A stretch of DNA of 38,939 bases, taken from Nemertoderma westbladi. Its lineage: Eukaryota > Xenacoelomorpha > Nemertodermatida > Nemertodermatidae. The notes under the pieces were generated by a model. That model saw only the letters and a list, made by a program, of their open reading frames with translations, was not told the DNA's origin and searched no databases. Positions 20,501 to 28,764 of the stretch are shown here, one piece after another. Position numbers and translations under genes: made by a program. The first letter of the stretch is position 1. Each line of letters begins with the position of its first letter. The stretch lies in assembly GCA_032718475.1 (NCBI GenBank), contig JAUCBJ010008169.1, positions 1 through 38,939 on the forward strand. The letters run 5' to 3'.

Positions 20501-23068
20501 CAGAGATTAATGCAACTAGGATTAGAAGGGATAGAATGTGCTTTAGTGTACATGGATGACCTGATATTGTATTCTAGAACGTGGGAACAGCACATAGAAC
20601 TCATAGATATAGTACTACGGCGTATAAGTGAGTTAGGTCTCAAATTGAAACCATCTAAATGTTGTTTTGGAGCGAGTTCAATACACTTCCTAGGACACAT
20701 TATTGATCGAGATGGTATACATACTGACCCTAAGAAAATAAGTACGATGGTCGATTTCCCCAGACCTACTTGTGTGAAGGACTTACAGAGTTTTCTGGGC
20801 CTGTGTGGATACTACAGGAAGTTTGTGAGAGATTATGGCAAATTAGTACAACCATTGTATGGCCTAACTAAAGTAGGAGTGCCGTTTTACTGGAATTCAG
20901 ATTGTGAACAAGCTTTTCTAGAACTCAAGAATCGACTCGTTTCATCGCCAATTTTATCCCACCCTGACTTTGAACGAGAGTTTACCTTAGAAACTGATGC
21001 CAGTGGATCTGGACTTGGCGCGATACTTTGCCAAGACGATAAGGTTATAGCTTATGCTTCGCGTTCCCTGACTTGTGCTGAAGCTAAGTGGTCGATTACG
21101 GAATTAGAGGGATTAGCAGTAGTTTGGGCCGTAGCTAAGTTTCGTTTTTATTTATTGGGTCGGCATTTTAAAGTGATTTCAGATCATAACCCCCTGCGAT
21201 GCTTGTCTTGGGTTGGTGTCAATCGCCATATTACGGGTCGTCTCCAAAGGTGGGCACTGAAACTGTCAGAATACGATTATACTTTTATTTATAAGCCCGG
21301 AAAGTTTAACAGGGCTGACTGCTTATCCCGAATAAAAGTAGAACATCCTCTAGATACGACTAACACTGTAAACAATCACAGTAACGAACTCGATGTTGAA
21401 CCATTTTGTTTAATTAATGTTCCTGTAATAAACCCTGTAGACTCTACAGACGTGACTGGAGAGACAGACAATTTGATGAATAACCAATCTAATGTAGTGA
21501 GTGTAGATACCGATGAACTACAAGGTCTTGCAGACTTATTTAGTTGCAATGGAACGGATTCGAAGGTTTGTAACCATGACTACCAGGATAAACAGAGTTC
21601 AGTAGCAAATGACGATGATGGATGTTCATCTTTCAGTGCTCCAGACACCTCAATACATGTAGATAGTTTCGCAGACGTTCAGTCTTCCTTACCTGCGTTA
21701 CCTAGCAATGTGGAGTTTTGTAGTTTGTCCAGACTACGTAAACTGCAGTTGGAAGATTCAAATATTAAGGTGATGGTAGAATATTTACAAACGGGAAATA
21801 AACCAGAATTTAATCGTAAGCTCTCTGAGTGTAAGAATATGGTAAAGTTACATACACAATATGTATTAGTAGATGGTATTCTATGTCACGTCTCGGATTG
21901 TAAGACAAATAAGACAATACAAGTAGTAGTACCTAAGTTACTACGTAGACAGGTACTACTTCAGTTCCATGACCTCAGGTCACACTTAGGAATTAATAAA
22001 ACGTTGAATGACATTAAAGTAAAATTTTATTGGGTAAATCTCCAGGATGATGTAGCGCGGTACATACATAGTTGTGATTCTTGTCAACGACGTAAAGGAT
22101 CTACTAATATTCAACCATTAACTAGTTTACCAGCCCCCACCCGAGTTATGGAAAGATTATCTATTGATATCGTGAAAGGGTTTCCCACTAGTCCAACTGG
22201 TAATAAACTTGTTTTCACTATTACAGAACATTTAACCCGATATGTTGAACTATTACCTGTCCCTGACGAACAGGCTGAAACTTTAGCACGGGAATTGGTA
22301 AATAAAATATTTTGTGTATACGGTGCAGCTGAGATTATTTTATCGGATAGAGGTCCAAGTTTTACTTCGTCACTTTTCTCGGAACTGGAAAAAATATTTG
22401 GCATTGTTCGTGTGTTAACTTCAGCGTACCACCCACAATGCAATGGTCTTACTGAAAGGGTCAACCAATCCATGTGTAATATGTTAGCACTGACAGTTCG
22501 TAACCATGACAACTGGGAAGAAATGCTTCCCCTAGTACAATTTAATTATAACACTAGCGTACATTCTAGTATAGGGATGGCACCATTTACGTTGATGTTT
22601 GGTAGGGAGGCTCGTCTACCAATAGATACTCGTATTGAGCGGCCTTATAGTTTGTTGGCTGACACAGCGACATACCCTGACGAATTACGTAAGAACTTAC
22701 AAAATGCCCACAAGTTAGTTAGAGAACAACTAAGTAAAGCACAGAATAAACAAAAACGCCTCCACGATCGTAAAGTGAAACAAAATTTGCAATCATTTGT
22801 GACAGGCGATAAAGTATTGTATTTTGATCGACGCGTTAAGCGCAAGAATAATAAGTTGCGGTTCCGTTTTACCGGACCCTATGTAGTGCTCCGTAAGCGT
22901 TCGCAGTTTTCATATGAATTACGTCCTGTACGGAAACGAGTTACACCACGAACTCCAGTGTTGGTAGTGAACGCGAAAGATTTAAAGTTATATCAAGTGC
23001 GTTCATCCGCTTGTGAAAGTAATAACCCTTCTATGTCCAATGGACAAAGTGATGTCGGCACACCTTAG
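17561..23068 (+). CDS. Ty3/Gypsy Gag-Pol polyprotein, 1835 aa
   Basis: One uninterrupted frame encodes all proteins of the element. Gag-like capsid sequence occupies roughly residues 100-260 (for example EPEIFDGRGDVDSWV). Two CCHC zinc knuckles follow, with first cysteines at 419 and 449 (CFNCNEFGHYSTQC and CFNCNESGHYSTHC). The protease active site is LVDSGSD with Asp555. Reverse transcriptase has YMDD at 997-1000. RNase H begins near TDASGSG with Asp1146. Integrase has an HHCC finger (His1470 to the Cys pair starting at 1505) and a DD35E triad at Asp1536, Asp1596 and Glu1632, then a GPY/F-type module at 1772-1774. Gag and Pol are fused in frame with no stop or frameshift, so Gag excess would need proteolysis or another mechanism. 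No residue is obviously lost, so the protein is probably functional. The start ATG follows 178 bp of leader after the LTR. Confidence 0.97.
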   Translation: MTDVFGFENDSDSTGSRCGESDQTQIAVGPREESSWTDINLNSPAVVVPGSGCDRPRYSETQSHGRNRFPAVPVPGEGDRYIHPNREQQGTDTCIQLECDAPLMADIRKEPEIFDGRGDVDSWVSALQRLGRLRRWNYVMMGRVASVYVSGTAARVIEELPTEQQVDFDSVVAALRARFRPLPPDVICSKLLDCRLGINETIEEYVDKLQKWGQQAWVDMNGAQRDRLLLTVFYRGIPSDLAFRIRNSHPQTFDEAVRMARNEEIYLAEANHLNYGDQAGRIDRNTGIDSNRPKHTFLQESGVHGYVNNTASFNRNSTVPSRPVTVDPKINKLESEIQELRKQISGMQCQPAPVRPFTVWNKSRTDSGPNHSERSSDTLAYSSGRPVDSPYFTEPSRSIIQSEHFQGSNNMTPRRNVTCFNCNEFGHYSTQCPQPFASRNVQPRRDIVCFNCNESGHYSTHCPRSQTSRFNRASDDVRRTYPYRPRPSPLSTASNMCQPSQYVPHPTPPPSRFSTDAGTPASSFENNHIRYTTHTNRDWYIPVHIGRTKMVGLVDSGSDFTIMDIRKLPKDCELGASSIPSIKGVGGLMPVLGEVHLPIVITSDFKVDILVYIGDLQKIDGSEIIFGKDFIYQACTSFDLVKQCMILRNNECVYFCSPPTQVISNSTTEHYTRRIIMSEKRVTIPPDSQAYITGCLKGKGSNCSFPAGPVYIEPLYQSNTQTLLARCIIDPIDRERVTLQVLNPNNSPVTVFKNQKVASYCDVTNYTLRTLESRAIGTDSVVNDVNGKQIFLREELKLDHLDSDKQTDVLDIVGQNPHSFSYNDYDIGRTTLLQHSIPLKPDAKPIHVKPYPIPVAIRPELRERLSNLQRVGVIQPSTSEWSSPLIIVKAPNKPWRLAIDYRGLNSVAVPQFWPLPNIDYMLAEVGAARPEYFSALDFKSMFWQVEINPEDYAKTTFHTQWGNFEFRRMPFGLQSSPSTCQRLMQLGLEGIECALVYMDDLILYSRTWEQHIELIDIVLRRISELGLKLKPSKCCFGASSIHFLGHIIDRDGIHTDPKKISTMVDFPRPTCVKDLQSFLGLCGYYRKFVRDYGKLVQPLYGLTKVGVPFYWNSDCEQAFLELKNRLVSSPILSHPDFEREFTLETDASGSGLGAILCQDDKVIAYASRSLTCAEAKWSITELEGLAVVWAVAKFRFYLLGRHFKVISDHNPLRCLSWVGVNRHITGRLQRWALKLSEYDYTFIYKPGKFNRADCLSRIKVEHPLDTTNTVNNHSNELDVEPFCLINVPVINPVDSTDVTGETDNLMNNQSNVVSVDTDELQGLADLFSCNGTDSKVCNHDYQDKQSSVANDDDGCSSFSAPDTSIHVDSFADVQSSLPALPSNVEFCSLSRLRKLQLEDSNIKVMVEYLQTGNKPEFNRKLSECKNMVKLHTQYVLVDGILCHVSDCKTNKTIQVVVPKLLRRQVLLQFHDLRSHLGINKTLNDIKVKFYWVNLQDDVARYIHSCDSCQRRKGSTNIQPLTSLPAPTRVMERLSIDIVKGFPTSPTGNKLVFTITEHLTRYVELLPVPDEQAETLARELVNKIFCVYGAAEIILSDRGPSFTSSLFSELEKIFGIVRVLTSAYHPQCNGLTERVNQSMCNMLALTVRNHDNWEEMLPLVQFNYNTSVHSSIGMAPFTLMFGREARLPIDTRIERPYSLLADTATYPDELRKNLQNAHKLVREQLSKAQNKQKRLHDRKVKQNLQSFVTGDKVLYFDRRVKRKNNKLRFRFTGPYVVLRKRSQFSYELRPVRKRVTPRTPVLVVNAKDLKLYQVRSSACESNNPSMSNGQSDVGTP

Positions 23069-23262
23069 TGTACAGTAGTACATACAGTAAGGTATAAGTA
23101 TATACAGTAGAACAGTGACTGATGATATTTACATAAACCAACAAACTATATGCAATATGCACTACCGTATGCAGTTTAGATCCTACTAAACATTTTGTAG
23201 GTATTTTTACATTATTATTGTGCTGTTTTTATTTAGATTCGGTTCTGCAAAATATTTTTATC

Positions 23263-23285
23263 AAACCACTCGGGACGAGTGGTTT
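23263..23285 (+). other. Perfect 10-bp stem-loop beside the polypurine tract
   Basis: AAACCACTCG and CGAGTGGTTT are perfect complements separated by GGA. The hairpin ends eight bases before the G-run of the polypurine tract. It lies in the untranslated 3' part of the element and could shape RNA or DNA at the plus-strand priming site; that role is inference. Confidence 0.8.
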
Positions 23286-23293
23286 CCTTTCGT

Positions 23294-23301
23294 GGGGGGG
23301 A
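23294..23301 (+). other. Polypurine tract of the Gypsy element
   Basis: GGGGGGGA sits two bases upstream of the 3' LTR start at 23304, the expected place for the plus-strand primer. Confidence 0.85.
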
Positions 23302-23303
23302 TT

Positions 23304-23789
23304 TGTGGTGATCAGCAGCAAGGACATACAAAATATGAAACACAACAATATCAAATTACAAAAAACGTTATAAATAATATAACGCCATCTAGGGAAGTTT
23401 ACAGGAAACAACAAAATTGCGCTAGAATAATCCTGACCGCTGATTGGAGGATAACAAAGAGGGATAGATAGGTAGGATAATACCGGTAAGTAAGTAATAT
23501 ATCAAGATATGGTCAGTACAATACAGTACCTACAGTAGTAGTTTAGATTCGTGTTTCTTTTTGGATGTCTGACATCTGATTTTCTGACGTATGTACCGAT
23601 GTATTTTGATTTATCTGTTTTGATTAGATTTATCTGCAGTATTATGTTCTGATGTTATGAACTAACAAACTAATCGTTTTAGCCAGCCTGCCAGTTAACG
23701 GCAGATTTTCTTCAGGGAAACCAGAAAAACTAAGTGGTAGATTGCCACGGAACCCGGGTTCGACCTTATCCTGTTATCCAGCTTTCACA
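23304..23789 (+). repeat. 3' LTR of the Gypsy element
   Basis: It is identical in length (486 bp) to the 5' LTR, with one base difference found (T for G in TGATTTTCTG). It carries the same TATAAATA at 23369-23376 and the same TGTG/CACA ends. Confidence 0.95.
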
Positions 23790-24289
23790 TTGTTGCCTTT
23801 TACCCCGAATTCTTATATTACTTATTTTGTTATGTTACAACAGTAAATACAACAGTTAAAGTAAATTGTTCTTTATGGTTGTCCAACGTTCCGTACTGTG
23901 CTATCCTTTATATCTTATAAATTGGACAATGTTTACATACAATATTAGTGTTTATAATTTCGATAAAGTAAATTGTTCTTTATGTGTTCGCGGTATTTCA
24001 ACTTTCCATAACGCGAGTTGAATATTTTTGTATTTTATTTAAAATTGATTATTCCGATATTACTACTGGGTGCGGGACCATGGGTTTTGGGCACATTCAA
24101 TAAACTGGGGGCGATTTATGGGCGAACTTTGGGGCAACTTACAGGGTACGGGAATAATTTCATAGTTATAAGGGCCAGGGGGGATGGAAAATGCAAGCAG
24201 TATTCAGGTTAGCCTGAGTACTATTAGGCCCTGGCCAACTTCCTGCTGCCTGTAGGGGTGGATTTGGTAATGCGCCAGGCCTAAAGGAC
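23790..24289. other. Spacer with short direct repeats
   Basis: No gene is visible. The segment 23873-23945 (TATGGTTGTCC through TTTACATACAAT) is repeated with changes at 25585-25654, on the far side of the GC-rich array. A smaller word, AAAGTAAATTGTTCTTTATG, occurs twice, around 23859-23878 and 23962-23981. These may be ends of an unrecognised element, but no coding part is visible. Confidence 0.45.
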
Positions 24290-25200
24290 AAGGACTGCCC
24301 TTAGCGGTCCCTGGCCAACAGCAGCCATTACGAGACTGAAAAGAACTCGGACCGCTGACTGCTTGTGTCAGGGATTTGCGACGGGAAACGACAGCCCCTT
24401 AGTAGCCAAGCCGTTCTGGTTCTCGATGATCGAACCCTTCGGGGTTCGTGAGGGGTGGAGCGGACACGCGAACGGGTGGCTGACTAACGACTGCCCCCTG
24501 AGCTAAGCCGTACTGGTTCTCGATGACCGATCCCTTCGGGGTTCGCGAGGGGTGGGACGGACATGCGAAAGGGCTGGCCACAGGACGGGTTCGACGAAGA
24601 CTGCCCTTAGCGGTCTCTGGTCAACGGCAGCTATTACGAGACTGAAAAGAACTCGGAACGCTGACTGCTTGTACCGGGATCTGCGACGGGAACCGACGAC
24701 AGACCCCTTAGCCAAGCCGTACTGGTTCTCGATGATCATTCCCTTCGGGGTTCGTGAGGGGTGGAACGGACACGCGACGGGGTCGAAAGACAAAGGACTA
24801 GACTCTACTGGCCTACCGACTGTTCGGAGCAGTTTCTCGGCTGCCGAAGCGACTACGAGCCTGAAAGGGACTCGGAAAGCCTAGGTGGTTGGGTTTCTGC
24901 GATGAACCGACGGACCCCTAGCCAAGCCGTTCTGGTTCTCGATGATCGAACCCTTCGGGGTTCGTGAGGGGTGGAACGGACACGCGAACGGGTCCACCGA
25001 CACGACAGACTCCTAGCCAAGCCGTACTGATTCTCGATGACCGATCCCTTCGGGGTTCGAGAGGGGCGGTACGGATACGCGACAGAGTCTACCGACTGGA
25101 CCGACCCTTAGCCAAGCCGGGCTGGTTCTCGATGATCGTTCCCTTCGGGGTTCGTGAGGGGTGGAACGGACACGCGACAGGGTCGACCGACACCGACACT
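24290..25200. repeat. GC-rich tandem array of six hairpin-forming units
   Basis: Six copies of a core of about 72 bp start at 24405, 24502, 24711, 24921, 25016 and 25111. The core runs GCCAAGCCGT, then TGGTTCTCGATGA, then CCCTTCGGGGTTCG, then GAGGGGTGGAACGGACACGCG. The centre can form CGAACCC-TTCG-GGGTTCG, a stem capped by the very stable UUCG tetraloop (perfect in copies 1 and 4). CCGTTC upstream can pair with GAACGG downstream in copy 4, and copy 5 keeps pairing by changing both sides to CCGTAC/GTACGG. Copies 2, 3 and 6 have mismatches. A second unit of about 95 bp (ACTGCCCTTAGCGGT...ACGGGAA) occurs at 24292-24390 and 24600-24692, with a diverged third near 24810-24910. Both strands have open frames, but these follow from the repeats. 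I do not recognise the family. Confidence 0.8.
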
Positions 25201-25939
25201 ACGGCACTAAGACTAGGACCGAGGGAAAATCTGGGGAACATTAGGTAGGCTAAAATCTGAGCGAACAGTGGGTAATTAAATAATATACCGTAGGGATTTA
25301 TATTATCGTGTATAATTATTGTGAATATTTGGTGTATATTGATTTGGGGAAGCCCAAAATTATTCTTAATCAGGGTTCAATATTGTTGACCAGGTTCAAC
25401 AGAGTTCAGTTACATTAAAGAGTATATCCAACTAATGCAGCTTTTCCTCAACCGCAACCCTGCATCTCAGAAATCATTCCTTCTCCAAAATCAATATCCG
25501 GTGACTGGCCGGGGCTCAGTGGTCTGTAAAGTCACGTCTCCAGCATCGGCGTTTTTCCCCCCTGGTGTTGGGATAACGGCAACATTATGGTTGCGAAATG
25601 TTCCGTGCCGTGATATCTTTTGTATCTTATAAAGTAAACAATGCTTACATACAATAAAAAGTAGACAGAGTGTTTATTTTTATGCTTGCACCCAATGCCA
25701 TTCAATATTTTGTTAGTGTTTATATTTTTTTAAATAGTCCATTATATTTTATTAGTTCATTTATATAGTTCATTATTAGTTATTTTGTGCTTCTATTTTA
25801 TTTGGTTTGTTTTATTTGTAATTTGTTTTTTAAATAATGGATATTAATAAATGTCGTTGTTGTCAATCAATACTTTTCTTACCGTAATGCTAATTAATTT
25901 GAGGATGCTAATCTTGATGAGAATCCATTGGCGTTGCAT
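25201..25939. other. AT-rich spacer after the GC-rich array
   Basis: The second copy of the direct repeat described at 23873-23945 lies at 25585-25654. A short GC-richer patch at 25495-25580 includes GGCCGGGGCTCAGTGG and a C run, and reads open in one short frame, but nothing is recognisable. No gene is supported. Confidence 0.4.
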
Positions 25940-26161
25940 TATGAACGGCCCTGCGTGATTTACACTTCATATATATGTCTGTAGTAAATGGGCCACTCTT
26001 AAAAATTACTACAGTTTTCTATGGATGAAGTTCAAACCTACCGAAGTACAAAGACAACAGATATCCGCGAAAAGCCGGAAAGCTGAGTGGACCCTGGCGG
26101 GGCTGAACCTACAACCAATAGATTGCAGGCCCGGCGCTCAAACCAACTGAGCTACCCCGAC
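25940..26161 (-). mobile_element. tRNA-derived SINE
   Basis: On the minus strand the element starts at 26161 with GTCGGGGTAGCTCAGTTGG. This holds a good RNA polymerase III A box (TAGCTCAGTTGG) and a D-arm that can form GCTC/GAGC. About 30 bases later GGTTCAGCCCC resembles a B box. The segment then continues with GGGTCCACTCAGCTTTCC and a tail of about 130 bp. It is not a working tRNA: the anticodon and T stems do not pair and the 3' acceptor side has decayed. The head is most similar to tRNA genes in general; the parent tRNA is not determined. The 3' boundary near 25940 is uncertain. Confidence 0.7.
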
Positions 26162-26263
26162 TTCATCATCTTCATTGGACTAATGTTATATTATAATAAA
26201 TGTTTAATAGGCTATTTATGACAGCAAATATTTAATATAATAATAATGCTATCAATTATTGTA

Positions 26264-26274
26264 TTCTCTCTCTC

Positions 26275-26312
<38 letters not shown>
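26264..26312. repeat. CT microsatellite
   Basis: About 48 bp of nearly pure CT dinucleotide repeat with one CCC interruption. Confidence 0.95.
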
Positions 26313-26316
<4 letters not shown>

Positions 26317-27023
26317 GTTTTGCAAGTCGCAATAGGGCCAGTGTTTTGAAAGAAAAGATTTGCAGTGCCATTTAAAAGCTTTACCAAAATGGCCTATAGT
26401 TACTAGTTAAAAGGCACAAAAATTACAAATTACAAATTTTCACTTTTTATGTTTTTTTGGATTTTTGAACAAGATCTTAAATTGATATAACATGGCAATA
26501 TTGAGGAGAGATGAAGACTGACATTAAAGAAACCCAGGAAATATAAGTATGCATGCTGTTCTGTTCCACCAGTACTAAATAATGCTTATAGATTGTGGTA
26601 GAAATAATCCATGGCTATGACTTCCTTGAGTTGGTTCACAGAAAAGTAGATCTGGTATGACCTCGACTTTACTTCAGCAGTCTGAATCATAATGTATTTA
26701 CAGAGTGGGTGATATCAGATTAATAATAATATACTGTAGTCTTCACAATAATATAGTCTTCACAATATCAAATTAAATTTAAACAAGCGATACTATATCA
26801 ATGTGTGCATTATTGCTTACGCCTGTCGCATATGCATATCAGTATACAAGATTCTTATGGAAGAAATCAATATACTTAATCCAATATGCTGTTGTAACTT
26901 TATATAATTGTGAAAAGAATTCTATTGTGTAATGAGTGAGAGCTTTAATTAAAGCTAACATATTGATGTTTAAATATAAATATTTCTCAATATTCATATG
27001 CCATATGTAGTTAAGTAGGCCTA
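26313..27023. other. AT-rich intergenic sequence
   Basis: No coding, RNA or mobile element signal is seen. The short ORF at 26839-27042 on the minus strand reads only low-complexity AT-rich codons. A TA repeat at about 27022-27040 marks the inner edge of the right inverted-repeat arm. Confidence 0.4.
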
Positions 27024-27053
27024 TATATATATATATATACATACATATATTAT

Positions 27054-27468
27054 TGTAGTTTAAACATTTTCATGTATTTATTCTTGGATTGCATCTACTA
27101 GCTTCAGTGCAGATAATCTCGTTGTTGGAATTTCGTAATTAATGATAATGTTATTATTATTAATTTATTAATAGTTTAGATTACCTTGAAGTGATGGGAT
27201 GTGGTAATAAAGAAGTTTTAATGAATTTTAATAATTTGAATTTTCCTGATTCAAGTAGAAATGTGATTCAATTTGTACTTTCCACCTCTGAACTAGTTTA
27301 AATAAAATATAAAAAAATTTCAAAATTTTTCAAAAATAATAAATTTCAAAAATTAATTCATTGCAACAAATACACCAAGGTGGAACTATTTGGAAGTTGA
27401 CAAGACGCTGTTACAGGAAAATACTGTAAGTCATAATGATAGGTGAATTCTACTGAATAATTGCGACA
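27054..27468 (-). mobile_element. Probable BEL/Pao 3' LTR (right)
   Basis: This 415-bp minus-strand unit starts TGTCGCAATTATTCAG at 27468 and ends AACTACA at 27054. The purine tract before it reads GGGTGGGAGAA here, a better polypurine tract than in the left arm. The equal length of the two copies supports these boundaries, but the ACA end is inferred. Confidence 0.55.
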
Positions 27469-27673
27469 TTCTCCCACCCAAAAAGAAAACTATACTATAA
27501 ATATATATGACACCAAACACCGATAAAATATATATACTTACTGCACAACACAGTACAATTATATAAACTTTATTTATTTACACTATGCCACAAGTAAATA
27601 TGAACTTGACATAATATTTTAACTTCATTCACTCTCATTTTCAGTTTTGCTGAGTGCTATTTTTTTGAGAATT

Positions 27674-28560
27674 TTATCTTTTATCACTACAGGTTGAACA
27701 GTACTTTATAACATTACTCTTGTCAACCTTCAACGATAATAGCTCATTCGAAGTTTCTTCAACAACACAAAACTCCAAGGGATCCAGTTTCCTAACAGGT
27801 CTTTGAATCTGGCCATTGGGAGTTTGAAGAGTTGCGGACCTCATCCATCCATCCTTTCCTGGATAAACTTACCCATACGGAACTGTGCTCTGGGTACATT
27901 AGAATCCCCTATAAGTAGGATATCCATCATATGTACTACTTCTTTAGGTTCTGTAATGTTCCACCTATGATATTCACTTAACATGGTCAAGTAGTAATGG
28001 GACCAGTGACTCCAGTAATCGCTAAGCATCTTATAAATGCGATTATGTCGAACCATGAGATCTTCGCGAGTCGGGAGACCATAAAAGGGGTCATTAAATA
28101 AATCACAATCGTCAATAACTGGTTTATACACGGTAGAAATGTGGTTGCTTAAATCCAACATAGATGGAGTCAATGGATGGGGGTCGTCATTGTTACCATA
28201 CATGTAAGTTAATGGTCTGTCATTCATCACCGTTTCGGTTCTACAACAAAGGTGTGTACCTCTTCCAAAGGCACAAATGCACTACCCAATACCTTCTTCA
28301 ATAATGTCTTCATCAACCCTATAAGGCGCTCCCATATACTGTCCATCCGAGGAGAAGATGTGGTAATAAACTGCCGTGAAATATAGTCTGTCAAAAAGAA
28401 TAATACTAACTTTAGAATCATCTCTAGCTATTTGTAGACAACCATTACCAGCTATAAATGTGGATGTATTATCACTCAAATTTAACTCTATGGTTTCGTC
28501 TGTACTACCACTGTGTACTAACCAATACTGCTGTACTGCTGACTTATTCTGTCTGACTAT
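27674..28560 (-). pseudogene. BEL/Pao retrotransposon integrase C-terminal remnant (right)
   Basis: On the minus strand the order is SDNTSTFIAG, then WERLIGLMKTLLKKVLG and AFVPLEEVHTFVVE, then NDRPLTYMYGNNDDPHPLTP, then DILLIGDSNVPR and the domain tail. The WERLIGLMK box, typical of BEL/Pao integrases, is read in one frame here from 28421. The frame breaks near 28239 and 27845 are the same single-base changes seen in the left copy. Over the 129-codon middle frame there are eight amino-acid differences from the left copy. It is dead and only partial, with nothing upstream of the integrase. Confidence 0.85.
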
Positions 28561-28584
28561 TGCCGAACTATATTATTGATATAA

Positions 28585-28764
28585 ATGGATGTCACTAAGG
28601 TTATTAATCTCCAAGATGAAGGAATCGCATTAATTCGAGCAATTAAACTAAAGAAGAGCGTCTCGGTAGATGACGAATGGCAAATGATCGACATCCTCAA
28701 TGCTATGTCCGCCAGCTACTCTGTGGCTGTAGGTATTGTTGCGCAGGCTCGAGTGAAACGATAA
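28585..28764 (+). CDS. Small unrecognised ORF, 59 aa, divergent from the BEL remnant
   Basis: The frame reads MDVTKVINLQDEGIALIRAI, continues through DEWQMIDILNAMS and ends QARVKR. The left arm has the same ORF on its minus strand (14167-13940), identical for the first 41 codons up to NAMS, with one change (Thr for Ala) in the next three codons. Beyond that the copies differ entirely, because the arm similarity stops there. The product is small, without signal peptide or membrane segment, and probably helical. I do not recognise it. It could be the first exon of a host gene or the edge of another transposon; GTAGGT at 28731, shortly after the divergence point, could be a splice donor. Coding status is uncertain. 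Confidence 0.35.
   Translation: MDVTKVINLQDEGIALIRAIKLKKSVSVDDEWQMIDILNAMSASYSVAVGIVAQARVKR

Larger units (their letters stand above)
16897..23789 (+). mobile_element. Full-length Ty3/Gypsy LTR retrotransposon
   Basis: The element is 6893 bp long and has every part needed for autonomous copying: two 486-bp LTRs of equal length, a primer-binding site, a single Gag-Pol frame and a polypurine tract. Reading the LTRs side by side I find one difference (TGATTGTCTG at 17170-17179 against TGATTTTCTG at 23577-23586), so insertion was recent. The order protease, RT, RNase H, integrase assigns it to Ty3/Gypsy; there is no env frame after the stop at 23068. The flanks of TG...CA do not give a clear 4-6 bp target duplication (left flank GCATT, right flank TTGTT), which is unusual for so young an insertion. 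Confidence 0.96.
27024..28720 (-). repeat. Right arm of the large inverted repeat (partner 14032-15770)
   Basis: This is the reverse complement of 14032-15770 along its whole length, lacking about 40 bp of palindromic sequence present in the left arm. It carries the same BEL/Pao integrase end, the same frame breaks and the same probable LTR, on the opposite strand. Beyond 28720 the two loci have nothing in common. Confidence 0.92.

Noticed and set aside
24290-25200. A CRISPR array
   Set aside because: Units are too long, the spacers are themselves repeated, and the context is a eukaryotic transposon-rich locus.
24290-25200. Pol III promoter boxes in the array (GGTTCGA and TGGCTAAGG words on the minus strand)
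   Set aside because: The order and spacing do not fit an A-then-B box arrangement within one unit.
24399-25248. ORFs of 60-110 codons in the GC-rich array as genes
   Set aside because: They repeat with the DNA units, exist on both strands and follow from GC-rich stop-poor sequence.
26085-26161. A tRNA gene on the minus strand
   Set aside because: The A box and D-arm are good, but the anticodon and T stems do not pair and the acceptor ends do not match; the sequence continues into a SINE-like body.
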